47,219 nt of DNA. It comes from an uncultured Bacteroidota bacterium (lineage in GTDB: Bacteria; Bacteroidota; Bacteroidia; Bacteroidales; P3). Below, in pieces: positions 31,457 to 39,978 of this stretch (position 1 is its first letter; every line of letters begins with the position of its first letter). The notes beneath the pieces were generated by a model. The model worked only from the letters and a program-made list of their open reading frames with translations. It did no database searches and had not been told where the DNA came from. A program made the translations under genes and the position numbers. The stretch covers positions 1 through 47,219 of the forward strand of contig CACZUZ010000026.1 in the NCBI GenBank assembly GCA_902784465.1. Direction: 5' to 3'.

Positions 31457-31927
31457 CTACACATTGTTGGTAATCGTATTGAAAACATTAACGTATACAG
31501 TACTCTGTTCGGGGTGGCCGCATATCAGGCTTTCGATCTTAATAATCAGGGTAAATTGTTGTTGTGGCAGGTTGTCTATCCGAAACGAATTGTCATAAAG
31601 ACAGATGCAGTTGGTAATGCCCTGCTCTCCCACATGTTCCACCACTGTGATAATATTTCCCACACGCTCCACAGTGGTTGTGATATTGGCTGGGCCACAA
31701 TCCAACATCATATTGTAATGAGTCACCTGCATCATGCCACTGCCGACCCACGACACAACCACCGAGTCTGTGTTCATTTCCTTTGCCGCCAATACGTCGG
31801 TAGATGTATGGCAGTCGGAAACGCTGGCGTTCGAAATCACTGGTTGCTGCGCGGTTTGGGGTTCTTTATTACAAGCCCACAACGCTGTTATGATGGCAAC
31901 AAATGCCAAAAATTTAATGCCTTTCAT
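31457..31927 (-). CDS. Lipoprotein leading the sigma D operon
   Basis: 156 residues with a signal peptide and lipobox (IITALWAC). The mature part is Val/Thr-rich with alternating beta-like strands (SVVVSWVGSGMMQVTHYNMM) and resembles an Ig-like or fibronectin-like domain (VSW and QQQFTLIIKIESL). The stop is 26 bases before the ATC at which sigma D begins. It has its own ECF-type promoter (31954-31982), divergent from that of the gene at 32070. Function unknown. Confidence 0.75.
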   Translation of the reverse strand: MKGIKFLAFVAIITALWACNKEPQTAQQPVISNASVSDCHTSTDVLAAKEMNTDSVVVSWVGSGMMQVTHYNMMLDCGPANITTTVERVGNIITVVEHVGEQGITNCICLYDNSFRIDNLPQQQFTLIIKIESLICGHPEQSTVYVNVFNTITNNV

Positions 31928-31953
31928 TGTCTTTTCTTTTTTATATTCACTAA

Positions 31954-31982
31954 TATAACGGAAAAAAAGGAATCATGTCACA
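31954..31982 (-). promoter_or_regulatory. ECF-type promoter, minus strand (sigma D operon)
   Basis: On the minus strand: TGTGAC (31977-31982), 16 bases, CGTTATA (31954-31960). The same -35, spacing and -10 occur on the plus strand at 32000-32028, so the pair is a divergent promoter of one specificity, different from the TGTAAG/CGTCTA class. Confidence 0.7.
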
Positions 31983-31999
31983 CCAAAAAGTTTTTTTTT

Positions 32000-32028
32000 T
32001 GTGACATTTCCACATTTCCCACGTTATA
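32000..32028 (+). promoter_or_regulatory. ECF-type promoter, plus strand (lipoprotein 32070)
   Basis: TGTGAC (32000-32005), a 16-base gap, CGTTATA (32022-32028). It mirrors the minus-strand promoter at 31954-31982 and precedes the lipoprotein gene by about 40 bases. Confidence 0.7.
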
Positions 32029-32069
32029 TAGAAAAAAAACAATCGTTTAGTAACTTTAATTTTTTCATC

Positions 32070-32840
32070 ATGACTAAGAAATTCTTTCTTCCGGCAATGG
32101 CGATGCTGCTCACACTGACGCTGACATCGTGCGAGAAAAACAAGATTGTAAAGCATTTCGACTACGACGGACCCTGCCATTGCGGCGTGGACAATCCGCT
32201 AGAGGAGCTCGACTGGCTTCACGACAACGCTGTTAATTTCGAAAAGCAGCGCGACAAACAATGGGCCTCTATTTCCATCTGTACCTACGACTCCACCAAA
32301 CAGGGCTTTCTGATAAACAGCTGCGTGAGATGCGACGATGGAGCTACTGGGTTCTATGACTGTGACGGCAACTATCTCGGCATGTTAGGTGGTATCGCCG
32401 GCATTCCCCTTTCCACCTACAATATCGACCCGGCAAGTGTGCGCGAAATCTACCGCAACTACCCAGACACCGCAGCCACCCTCGTCGGGAAAAGCTGGCA
32501 GATAGCCTACTTCTTTGACCGTGAGACTTGGCAAGGGACTGCTCCAATGGGAGGCAACGACACCATCCCATTCTGGATTCGCTTCAACGACGACGGCACC
32601 ATCGAGGGCGGCGGCATCAACCAATTGTACGGCAACTATACTATATACGACAGCGACCACATAATCATTGACATCCACTGCGTCACCGAGATTTACGACC
32701 AAACGGGATGGGAACAACGCCTTATCTACGCCCTCAACGATGCCACCATCTGCGATGTCGACTATTACGGACATAAAATAATGATTTACTACGACTTGAA
32801 TCGCAAATACATCATGTTTACGCGAAAGGATAGCAAATAG
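32070..32840 (+). CDS. Lipoprotein under the sigma D promoter class
   Basis: 256 residues from the ATG at 32070. The longer ORF from 32001 crosses the promoter and is rejected. Signal peptide with lipobox (LTLTSC). The mature part has a conserved-looking segment (YDGPCHCGVDNPLEELDWL) and a C-terminal beta-rich ~110 residues that resemble a lipocalin-type domain (GGINQLYGNYTIYDSDHI). It is divergent from the sigma D operon and shares its promoter type, hence probably part of the same regulon. Function unknown. Confidence 0.8.
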   Translation: MTKKFFLPAMAMLLTLTLTSCEKNKIVKHFDYDGPCHCGVDNPLEELDWLHDNAVNFEKQRDKQWASISICTYDSTKQGFLINSCVRCDDGATGFYDCDGNYLGMLGGIAGIPLSTYNIDPASVREIYRNYPDTAATLVGKSWQIAYFFDRETWQGTAPMGGNDTIPFWIRFNDDGTIEGGGINQLYGNYTIYDSDHIIIDIHCVTEIYDQTGWEQRLIYALNDATICDVDYYGHKIMIYYDLNRKYIMFTRKDSK

Positions 32841-32888
32841 GGGATATGAACACAATAATTCCGGCACATTGTCGTTAATACTCTTACT

Positions 32889-33020
32889 ATGAAGAAAGCA
32901 TTGTTTATCAACGGGAGTCCCCGTAAGAATTTCAACACGGCGCAGCTGCTGCAGAAAGCCCTGGAGGGAGCACAAGAGGCTGGCGCCGGATGCAAAACAG
33001 GGATGATATGTACAGCTTGA
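32889..33020 (+). pseudogene. N-terminal fragment of an NAD(P)H-dependent FMN reductase
   Basis: The 43-residue reading frame MKKALFINGSPRKNFNTAQL, then LQKALEGAQEAGA, is the typical start of a flavodoxin-fold NADPH-dependent oxidoreductase (GSPR-x-N-x-NT-like phosphate loop). The frame then runs into the start of the thioesterase gene and stops. All of the remaining ~140 residues of the family are gone. A deletion joined this gene start to the neighbouring gene. Confidence 0.75.
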
Positions 33021-33709
33021 AGTATAAGGTGACGACGAGCACCTGCGACAGCGAGGGACGGCTGAAGCTCTACTCCGCCCTCCAGATGATGCAGGACTGC
33101 TCGGAGATGTGGATTGACTCGGTGCCAATGGTGAAGCAGTACTTCGCCGAGCAGAACATGGCGCAGCTGCTGGCTACGCGGCAAGTGGAAGTGGTCCGTG
33201 TGCCGGAATATAAAGAGGAGCTGACGGTAACGACCTCTGTCTACGAGGTGAAGCCTATGTTCGGCTTCCGCAACACCTTCATCTACGATGTCGAAGGGAG
33301 ACCCTGCTACAAGACGTGGAGCATGGGGGCGTTCGTTGACAAGGCGGCCGGCAAACTGAAGCGCGTCGACGATGCCACCATCGCCTCGATGGCTATGGAG
33401 CCTCGGCTTGAGATGAACTACAAAGACCGCCGCATCATCCTGCCCAAGGAGGGTGGCGAAGTGCTTGAGCCGGCACGCGTGCTGCGTGCCGACATCGACT
33501 ACAACCGTCACATGAACAACGCCAACTATGTGCGTGTGGCGATGGAGCTCCTGCCGGAAGGCTTCGAGGTCAAGGGCTTGCGGGTGGAATACCGTGTCGC
33601 CGCCAAGCTGGGCAACGTGCTTGTCCCTACGCTATACCATATCGACGGAGGCCTCATCGTCGCGCTGTCTGTCGGCAACGAGACGAGCGCAATCATAGAA
33701 TTCACATAA
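33008..33709 (+). CDS. Acyl-ACP thioesterase
   Basis: 233 residues of the acyl-ACP thioesterase family (double hot-dog fold). The first domain starts SLKYKVTTSTCDSEGRL, and the second holds the catalytic-type Asn/His block DYNRHMNNANYVRVAMELLP. It releases fatty acids from acyl carrier protein, which sets chain length in lipid synthesis. The ATG at 33008 is preferred, since the upstream Met (32990) lies within the reductase fragment. It is 23 bases from the convergent AraC gene. Confidence 0.85.
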   Translation: MYSLKYKVTTSTCDSEGRLKLYSALQMMQDCSEMWIDSVPMVKQYFAEQNMAQLLATRQVEVVRVPEYKEELTVTTSVYEVKPMFGFRNTFIYDVEGRPCYKTWSMGAFVDKAAGKLKRVDDATIASMAMEPRLEMNYKDRRIILPKEGGEVLEPARVLRADIDYNRHMNNANYVRVAMELLPEGFEVKGLRVEYRVAAKLGNVLVPTLYHIDGGLIVALSVGNETSAIIEFT

Positions 33710-33732
33710 TAAGATTACGCTTGCCGGCAGTG

Positions 33733-34713
33733 TCATCCTCGCGGCTGGAGGCTGCGGCGGTAGTCGCTGGGCGACTGGCCGAGGTGCTTGGTGCAGTAGC
33801 GGCTGAAGTAACTCAGCGAGGTGAAGTTCATGCGGTCGGCTATCTGCGTGAGCGACAGGCGTTCGTTGTTGAGGTATTTCTTCAGGATGGGCACCATGGC
33901 ACGGTCGATGAAGCTGCTGACGCTGTGGCCGGTGACGCGCTTGACGGTGGCGGAGAGGTATTTTGTTGATACATTCAAACGTTCGGCATAGTAGCTCACG
34001 TCGCGCTCGGTGCGGCTGATGCCGGTGGCGAGCAGGTCGGTGAGCTGACGGACGATGATGGCGGTGCGGTCGCTGTGGGTGTCGGTGGCGTCGCGCCGGG
34101 CGTGGAGCTCGAAGATGTCGTACATCATCGTCAGGCAGAGGCTCCCCATCATCTCGCGGTAGAAGAGCAGATGGCGGTCGTGCAGCCGGTCGCGCAGCCG
34201 GTGGAGATCCTCTAATAGGATTTCCGCCTGGCGGTCGTCGACCTTGATGACGGGGTTCTGGTTGAGGCTGATGCTTCCACCGATACTATAGTTATTCGAC
34301 GGCAGGAGGCTGTGCAGGTACTTCTCGTCGGCGGCGAACCACTCCACCTCCATGCCTGGCGCCGCCGCGAGGTTCTTCGCCCGTGTGGGGTTCGGCAGCA
34401 CCACAAGGTCGTTCTTCACGATGTGGTAGCACCGCTCGTTGAACACAAAGCTCCCCTCCCCCGCCGTGCACAGCAGGTGCATACAGGTGTGTCCCAACTC
34501 CGGCGCATTCATCGCCAGAAAATCCGTCGAGTATAGAATCACATCTTTTTCAATGTCGAGGTCATCGGTGCAGCCTTGTTCCTCTCCAAGTCGGGCGATT
34601 ACTTCTCCCTGCATGTTCCTGATCACAACCGGACGTGTCGGATGGTGCCAGCCATGATGACTACCGCCTTGTGGTGCAGGTTGACCACGTATGATAAGCG
34701 TTGTTTTCTTCAT
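33733..34713 (-). CDS. AraC-family transcriptional regulator
   Basis: 326 residues. A cupin-like sensor region (HTCMHLLCTAGEGSFVFNERCYHI) is followed by a C-terminal AraC domain with two helix-turn-helix parts (RDVSYYAERLNVSTKYLSATV ... LTQIADRMNFTSLSYFSRY ... LGQSPSDYRRSL). The length is normal for the family. The gene begins one base before the end of the metallophosphoesterase gene (34715), so it may be read with that operon. Its target is unknown. Confidence 0.9.
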   Translation of the reverse strand: MKKTTLIIRGQPAPQGGSHHGWHHPTRPVVIRNMQGEVIARLGEEQGCTDDLDIEKDVILYSTDFLAMNAPELGHTCMHLLCTAGEGSFVFNERCYHIVKNDLVVLPNPTRAKNLAAAPGMEVEWFAADEKYLHSLLPSNNYSIGGSISLNQNPVIKVDDRQAEILLEDLHRLRDRLHDRHLLFYREMMGSLCLTMMYDIFELHARRDATDTHSDRTAIIVRQLTDLLATGISRTERDVSYYAERLNVSTKYLSATVKRVTGHSVSSFIDRAMVPILKKYLNNERLSLTQIADRMNFTSLSYFSRYCTKHLGQSPSDYRRSLQPRG

Positions 34714-34714
34714 A

Positions 34715-35497
34715 TTATAATATTATGCATCGTCCTGGGTTAAATCCGTTAGTTCTATGTTCTCCATGAGAGACGTACCCCATCTGGTTGGAAAGGATAC
34801 GTGTGTCGCCAATCTGTGCGTCGATATTCCTATGCGAGTGTCCGTAAATCCAATAGTCGATGCCTGACTCTGCGATGTAGTTGCCTAATTCCACAGTAAA
34901 AGCACCATTTATCAGGCTGTTGCGGAACTCAGGAGCGGTGCATAGTCCTGTCGGCACATGATGTGTGAGCGTGATCTTGAACTTTGCAATACTCTCTGAG
35001 ACAGCCTTCTTCACAAACTGCAGGCAGTGCTCATGCTCAAGGTTGAAGGTGTCGGACGAAAGACGGTGGCCGTTGTATTTGATTCGGTAAAAGTCACTCA
35101 CGCCCCTCTCTGTCAGATAAGAGTTTTCGGGTTTGATATAAGCCCAAAGGGTAGAGACAATGATATCGACTTCACCCATATTGACAACTCCATTATAGTA
35201 TGCATGCACGTTTGACCGTATCTGCTTGCAGTAGCCTTCGGGAATGGTGGCAAGGTCATAGTGTCCATAGAAATCGTGGTTGCCAAAGCATACAATCACC
35301 CGTTGATAGTGTTCCGAGGCCCAATTCCAGAATTCATACCGCGAATAGGTGTCCTCTTTCGAATCGGGGAGGTCGAGATAGGCAGTGTCGCCCGCAACGA
35401 GCAATATGTCGCCCGTCACCTCCAACGGATGCTCCGCAAGATAGGCACGGTTCTCTGGAAATTCCAGGTGCAGGTCGCTTACAAATTGTAATTTCAT
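34715..35497 (-). CDS. Calcineurin-like metallophosphoesterase
   Basis: 260 residues with the full set of metal ligands: FVSDLHLE (Asp-x-His), VAGDTAYL (GD), CFGNHDFYGH (GNHD), TLTHHVP (His) and IYGHSHRN (GHSH). It is predicted to hydrolyse a phosphodiester or phosphomonoester. It overlaps the nucleotidyltransferase gene by 4 bases (stop at 35494, start at 35497). In this operon it could undo or complement nucleotide addition by the AbiEii-like enzyme, which is inference. Confidence 0.9.
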   Translation of the reverse strand: MKLQFVSDLHLEFPENRAYLAEHPLEVTGDILLVAGDTAYLDLPDSKEDTYSRYEFWNWASEHYQRVIVCFGNHDFYGHYDLATIPEGYCKQIRSNVHAYYNGVVNMGEVDIIVSTLWAYIKPENSYLTERGVSDFYRIKYNGHRLSSDTFNLEHEHCLQFVKKAVSESIAKFKITLTHHVPTGLCTAPEFRNSLINGAFTVELGNYIAESGIDYWIYGHSHRNIDAQIGDTRILSNQMGYVSHGEHRTNGFNPGRCIIL

Positions 35498-36345
35498 TTC
35501 TTTAGTATCTGTGCCATACGTTCAAACGCACGGAGGTATAATTTATAGTTCCGGCTGTCGGATACGTCAAGCAGGTCATTCAACAAGGGGCTCTCCTCAT
35601 TCTTTGTCAGTTCTCCTCGTAACATTTCTGCATAGAAGTGTCGGTGCTTATCGGACAGTATTTTTTTTAGGTCGACAGCCATCCATTCTGCGCCAGCCAC
35701 AATGACGTCAAATTGTTCTGTGTGGGTGTCCACTTCAGGAGGCAGCCCATCGTGTGCCAGTGCGTAAGCGACATAGACATTCTGTAACAGAAAAGCCATG
35801 TCGACGGCGTCTTTCTTGGTCTTCATCCGTCGGTCGTTCCAGGTATCCAGTTTGATTAGGAACTGACCGCTGAGTGATGCCAGCCGAAAAGCGAAGTCTC
35901 CATCTACCGTCACTGTGTCAGCCGCCCGCATCACATCCTCAAGACAGCGCACCGACATCACTGGCGATCCCTCTGGTGGCCATGCCACTTGGTCTTCTTC
36001 GGCTATTGCGCCAAACGGCACAATGTCCACCTCGAAACGGATGCGTCCATTGCTTCCCAGATAGTAGAAACGTTGTTTCTCCCGGGCTTTCTCGAAGTGG
36101 TTCTGCAACAAGATGCTTGTTAGCCGCTCATACTGGTTCCATTCTTGCAGCATCACCGCCACATCCAAATCCATCGTGCGTCGAGGTGCGTTGGTCACAT
36201 CCAGCAGTCGCAACGCAATGTCACGGGACGCTGCACCCACCACAAACACCTCAGCACCCAATTGTCTATAGCAGCCAGCTAAAACCTGCAGCGTCTCAGC
36301 CATCAGGTCGTTTTGAAGATCCTCCTTGTGAATTGTGTATTCCAT
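35494..36345 (-). CDS. Nucleotidyltransferase, AbiEii-like (toxin-type)
   Basis: 283 residues of the nucleotidyltransferase superfamily. The N-terminal part holds VFVVGAASRDIALRLL, then RRTMDLDVAVML, with the Gly-x3-Arg-Asp and Asp-x-Asp metal-binding residues. A further carboxylate is in RFEVDIVPFG. AbiEii-type toxins of type IV toxin-antitoxin systems have this fold and are preceded by an AbiEi regulator, as here (6 bases upstream). It may modify tRNA or another RNA, inferred from the family. The next gene overlaps it by 4 bases. Confidence 0.75.
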   Translation of the reverse strand: MEYTIHKEDLQNDLMAETLQVLAGCYRQLGAEVFVVGAASRDIALRLLDVTNAPRRTMDLDVAVMLQEWNQYERLTSILLQNHFEKAREKQRFYYLGSNGRIRFEVDIVPFGAIAEEDQVAWPPEGSPVMSVRCLEDVMRAADTVTVDGDFAFRLASLSGQFLIKLDTWNDRRMKTKKDAVDMAFLLQNVYVAYALAHDGLPPEVDTHTEQFDVIVAGAEWMAVDLKKILSDKHRHFYAEMLRGELTKNEESPLLNDLLDVSDSRNYKLYLRAFERMAQILKK

Positions 36346-36351
36346 AGTTTC

Positions 36352-36969
36352 TTATAGTAGTGGCTTGATGCGTTCAGCCGTTTCGCGACAGCGGTCGTCG
36401 TTGGTGGCCAACAGGTCGGCATACACCACCAGTAATGGCGTACCTGCAGTTTGCCAGAAGCGTTTGTAGACGAATATCTCGCCTTGTCGATTTGGTATCA
36501 TACGACCTGTGGCAATCAGAGCGTCGGCATTGTCAGCAGTATAGATGTCCCATCGTTCGGGTAGAATGTGGCCATCCAGCAGGGCGGCTGCCGGCTCTCC
36601 ACCCCAGCACATCGTTTCGGGCAGTTGAATAGATTGCCACTGGTCTCGTACCGCTGGCGAGAGGAATGTGAAACGGCTGATAAGAAGTTTGGGCTTCATC
36701 GTTTCTGCATAGCCATGAGTCCATTGATCGATTAGTGACTGACGTTTGCGGAGCAGTCTCGTTTTGCCATCATCGACAATAAAACCACGATTGGTGAGGT
36801 CTGTCAGCGTGCTGTGCACCGCTCCTACGGAAACGCCCGCCGCAGAGGCAATTTCGCGGATGGTTTTACCTACATTTTCCTTGTTTTGAAGCAGGTAAAA
36901 GATAATTAGGGTCTCTGCTTTTTGCATATTTTGTTCATTAATTACTTGTTGTTCAAAATTTTTGAACAT
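36352..36969 (-). CDS. AbiEi-like antitoxin/regulator of a type IV toxin-antitoxin system
   Basis: About 205 residues from 36969, or about 191 from the alternative ATG at 36927. N-terminal winged helix-turn-helix (TIREIASAAGVSVGAVHSTL), then the AbiEi core (SRFTFLSPAVRDQWQSIQLP), ETMCWGGEPAAALLDGHILP and PLLVVYADLLATNDDRC. AbiEi proteins repress their own operon and block the AbiEii toxin. A GTTCAAAA-T-TTTTGAAC palindrome lies at 36951-36967, just inside the first start, which favours the later start. The -7 box is at 36995-37002. Confidence 0.85.
   Translation of the reverse strand: MFKNFEQQVINEQNMQKAETLIIFYLLQNKENVGKTIREIASAAGVSVGAVHSTLTDLTNRGFIVDDGKTRLLRKRQSLIDQWTHGYAETMKPKLLISRFTFLSPAVRDQWQSIQLPETMCWGGEPAAALLDGHILPERWDIYTADNADALIATGRMIPNRQGEIFVYKRFWQTAGTPLLVVYADLLATNDDRCRETAERIKPLL
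36951..36967. promoter_or_regulatory. Perfect palindrome GTTCAAAATTTTTGAAC, candidate AbiEi operator
   Basis: Two 8-base arms around one base, with a further half site (TTTTGAAC) at 36977-36984. It is near the transcription start, in the right place for an autoregulator of the AbiEi operon. It also encodes codons 2-7 if translation starts at 36969. Confidence 0.55.
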
Positions 36970-36994
36970 GCAATTATTTTGAACAAACACGCTG

Positions 36995-37002
36995 CAAAAA
37001 TA
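36995..37002 (-). promoter_or_regulatory. Housekeeping -7 box (TATTTTTG) of the AbiEi operon
   Basis: TATTTTTG on the minus strand, 25 bases upstream of the first possible ATG (36969) and 67 bases from the second (36927). Confidence 0.5.
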
Positions 37003-37044
37003 CACAAAATAAATAAACTACGCAAATAAAATACAATTATCACT

Positions 37045-37131
37045 TCAAAATTCCAGCTGCATCCGACGCAACTCCCACACGGCTCGCACCTCGTGGTCTT
37101 TATAGAATCGTATGGAAATCTTATTGCTCAT
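37045..37131 (-). pseudogene. Short Bro-N/DinD-like fragment
   Basis: A 28-codon frame KISIRFYKDHEVRAVWE looks like the first strand of a Bro-N/DinD-type domain, then stops. A preceding out-of-frame stretch (IDIGGHWEIVDNEQ) overlaps its ATG. Both are near the RhuM remnant. Support is weak. Confidence 0.3.
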
Positions 37132-37251
37132 TGTCTACAATTTCCCAGTGTCCACCTATGTCAATTGTTTTGAGGCACTCACCCTTGGGGAGCATGTCTA
37201 TTCTCAAGCAATTCACAGAATTCTTTTAAACCAACAATTATTTCAGTTGTA

Positions 37252-37765
37252 TTATTCTCCTTTCAAATATTTTTCAGTTTCTCTGTCAAAATCAGATATA
37301 TATTCGCGGTCCTGGCGGACGCGGAATATTTCGTATTCTTTGTTGGCTTTGTCAACGGCTTGGTCGTGAGAGATGGTGCCTTTGTCGGCAAGGATGTTGC
37401 GGCGGTTGGTGGAGAGGAAGACAAATGCGGAAGGCCGTGGCTTGATGAGAGTTGACACGGTATCCGACAGCGATAACCGCGTCAAGATTGTAGAAATCAA
37501 CGAGTCGCTTCACCTGACGGTCACCTTCCTGCTGAACTTGTTCCATTTTGGAACAGGTTGCTTCTTTGTTCAGTTCTTGCTCTTGGTAGATGTTTCCCAG
37601 ATGCTTTGTTATAGCCTGTGTGTTTACGCCAAACAGCTCTGCCATTGCTTTCTGTGTCAGCCAGAAGGTCTCATTGTTGTAGTAGACGCTGACACATACA
37701 TTGCTATCGTCGTTCTGATAGAGAACGATGCTATGCTGGGTATGTTGTATTTCATTTTTCTTCAT
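37252..37765 (-). pseudogene. RhuM-family (virulence-associated) gene with deletion and frameshift
   Basis: The first part (SVYYNNETFWLTQKAMAELF, then VNTQAITKHLGNIY, YNLDAVIAVGYRVNS) is a typical RhuM N-terminus. The last part, in another frame (KGTISHDQAVDKANKEYEIF, DREYISDFDRETEKYLKGE), is a typical RhuM C-terminus. The ~150-residue centre is largely missing and the two frames do not join. It is a non-functional remnant. Confidence 0.8.
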
Positions 37766-37905
37766 AATTTCTGCGTGTTTTGTTTACAAATCTATGGAGA
37801 AACAGCCTTTTATAATAACACTCTTTCTATATCAAGGTCGTCGGTCAGTTCTCGTTTGAATTCTATATGGTTGGACTCCTTATTTGTTGCGTATGTCAGC
37901 AATAA

Positions 37906-39915
37906 CTACAATCTTTCATTCCTTGCTGCCTGTAATTCTTTCCGATTCTTTGTGTCATTAATTGCAATCGCTTTTCTCGCAAGCCATAAATCATCATAGA
38001 TTTTGATTATAATAATTGTCAATAGCCTTAGAAACACGAGGTAAACTTCCATATGCGTGTTTTCGTCATCAGCGGGAGGATTGCTTCCATGTGCGTAATG
38101 GTTCCTCAAGGCTGGGCCATTAGTGAACTTACTATTGTCAAGATAGTAACTGAAATAGTCACGTTCGGGTTTGCTTAAAAGATGTCCGTCTTTTGTTACC
38201 CAGCCTTTAGCACATAATTCGTCAAGGTATTGCCGTTCGGGTTCATCGTAATGCCAATATGAACACACTCCATACTCCCATAGTTCCTTTAATACACCAA
38301 TTCGTTTATCATTAGTAATGTGTAATGACCCATCATCATCAATGGAGATGATTGATTTATCAATCAATCTATCAACATTGGGCTTTTGGAAATCTTGGTG
38401 ATTATTGTATAAAACCTCATCCTCATTCAGGAGCAGGTCAACGAAAGAATGGTAATTCTTTTCTTTAAACGGTTCCACATAACTTAAAAAAGAATTACTT
38501 GCGCCAAACAAATCCCATAAGATAAAGCATAGTTCATTGTTACCGTCTACTAGTTCATAGTACTTATATTTGAAAAGGCTTACCACATCCTCTACTTTGA
38601 CCGGACTTGATAGGCGAATTAAATCCTTGTCGATGTCGTCATTTTCTACAAATACATTATATTGTTTTACCACATTGTCTAATTCAGGACATAATATACG
38701 GCACTTTTCAAGCGCAGAATAATCTTCGCGGGGAAAACTAATAGCTAATCCAGGGTATCCGAATTCATCTTTAAGATATATCTCGTAGAACTGTTTTAAT
38801 TCCGTTTCAAAAGAGCTGTTTAGTTTCTTTAGTACATTGTTGTATCCGTGCAGTTGATACAATGCCAACCAGTTTTTTTGCTGAAACAATGAGTTTGTTT
38901 GATATGAGAAACGGCCAGTATCAATTAGTATCTGTTCTATTGTATTTGTTTCACGTGGTTTGTTTACAAGATCAAGAAGGCCATGTTCATTTAGCCAGCC
39001 AAAATAAGATGTGCAATTTCCTATACGCTGGATGTTATTACATCCCTCTATATACTTGACACTATACGTGTACTTTATGTTATTGCATGTATCATCAAAA
39101 CAGACATCAAGAGCTTGTTCGGCTTCATCGGTAAAATAGATATCTGTCGACCAATGAGATGCAGCTCCAGGGTTGTTTTTCCAAAAATCATCATTGATTT
39201 TTGATGCAAGTTTTTCCGCTTTCAGACGTGTTTGGGGCGAAAGTTTTATTCCGTCAGTGCTATTCTTTACTTGAGGAATAAGTTTAACATAATTAATGTT
39301 TGGTTCGTCGCAATCAAGGTAGTTATCTATTATTTGTTCTCTGTCTGCAATAGTTAGGTTTGAAGGAAAGAATAGTTGGCTTTCATGCCGGTCCCTTTTC
39401 TTTGTATATTCTTCGAGAAGGAGTTCTGCACTTTTATTGTCATTTAGCAATACTTCACGGATTGTAACTTTGAACTTCTCCACAAGACCTTTACATGATA
39501 ATACATCGTGTAGGCTATTGGGGTTGTCAGCTACTATCTCTTTCAGTATTTCTTTCCCAATTATATTATAGAGTTTAAAAGAATCTATTATTTCCCAGAA
39601 GGCTTTTTTGTATCCCCATTGCAAAGACTCATATTCTTTTCTAATGTCATCAGGTTTTATCTGGTTAAAGAACTGCGCAATGATATTGTCAAATCCATCT
39701 ACTTTAGCCTTTAGTTGGTTGTATTCTTCATCAGTCCACTTTTGTAATCTACAGTTCTCTTTGAATAACTGTCGAATATGCCATAATTCAACCACTCTAT
39801 CAATTTCTGTCGGTTTATTTCCTTCAGAAATCTCCTTGATTCGTTCCTCGCACATACATAAATTATATCCGACAGACAAATCATCCTTCGAGAAGAATTG
39901 AACGTGGTTTTCCAT
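37906..39915 (-). CDS. Large unrecognised protein with a HEPN-like motif, AT-rich
   Basis: 669 residues, mostly helical with no recognised N-terminal domain. Near the C-terminus is ALRNHYAHGSNPP, in which Arg604 and His609 fit the R-x4-H motif of HEPN ribonucleases (Asn605 next to Arg is typical). A hydrophobic helix (VYLVFLRLLTIIIIKIY) follows, as in many HEPN-type C-termini. The gene is clearly more AT-rich than its neighbours, as is typical of transferred defence genes. The DUF4062 gene lies 63 bases upstream on the same strand. An abortive-infection RNase is possible; the family is not identified. Confidence 0.6.
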   Translation of the reverse strand: MENHVQFFSKDDLSVGYNLCMCEERIKEISEGNKPTEIDRVVELWHIRQLFKENCRLQKWTDEEYNQLKAKVDGFDNIIAQFFNQIKPDDIRKEYESLQWGYKKAFWEIIDSFKLYNIIGKEILKEIVADNPNSLHDVLSCKGLVEKFKVTIREVLLNDNKSAELLLEEYTKKRDRHESQLFFPSNLTIADREQIIDNYLDCDEPNINYVKLIPQVKNSTDGIKLSPQTRLKAEKLASKINDDFWKNNPGAASHWSTDIYFTDEAEQALDVCFDDTCNNIKYTYSVKYIEGCNNIQRIGNCTSYFGWLNEHGLLDLVNKPRETNTIEQILIDTGRFSYQTNSLFQQKNWLALYQLHGYNNVLKKLNSSFETELKQFYEIYLKDEFGYPGLAISFPREDYSALEKCRILCPELDNVVKQYNVFVENDDIDKDLIRLSSPVKVEDVVSLFKYKYYELVDGNNELCFILWDLFGASNSFLSYVEPFKEKNYHSFVDLLLNEDEVLYNNHQDFQKPNVDRLIDKSIISIDDDGSLHITNDKRIGVLKELWEYGVCSYWHYDEPERQYLDELCAKGWVTKDGHLLSKPERDYFSYYLDNSKFTNGPALRNHYAHGSNPPADDENTHMEVYLVFLRLLTIIIIKIYDDLWLARKAIAINDTKNRKELQAARNERL

Positions 39916-39978
39916 TATTAAGTGGCTCTATATATTATTTCTCTTTTAATCATCAATGGTTGTTTGATATGTTGTTTA

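Noticed and set aside
31451-32050. 199-codon plus-strand frame
   Set aside because: It is antisense to a lipoprotein gene with a clear signal peptide and crosses the divergent ECF promoter.
32001-32069. Upstream extension of the lipoprotein at 32070
   Set aside because: It would include the -10 region and put 23 residues before a complete lipoprotein signal peptide.
37373-37999. 208-codon plus-strand frame across the RhuM remnant
   Set aside because: It covers the reverse of two minus-strand genes, and its content is explained by reverse reading of the RhuM-type sequence.
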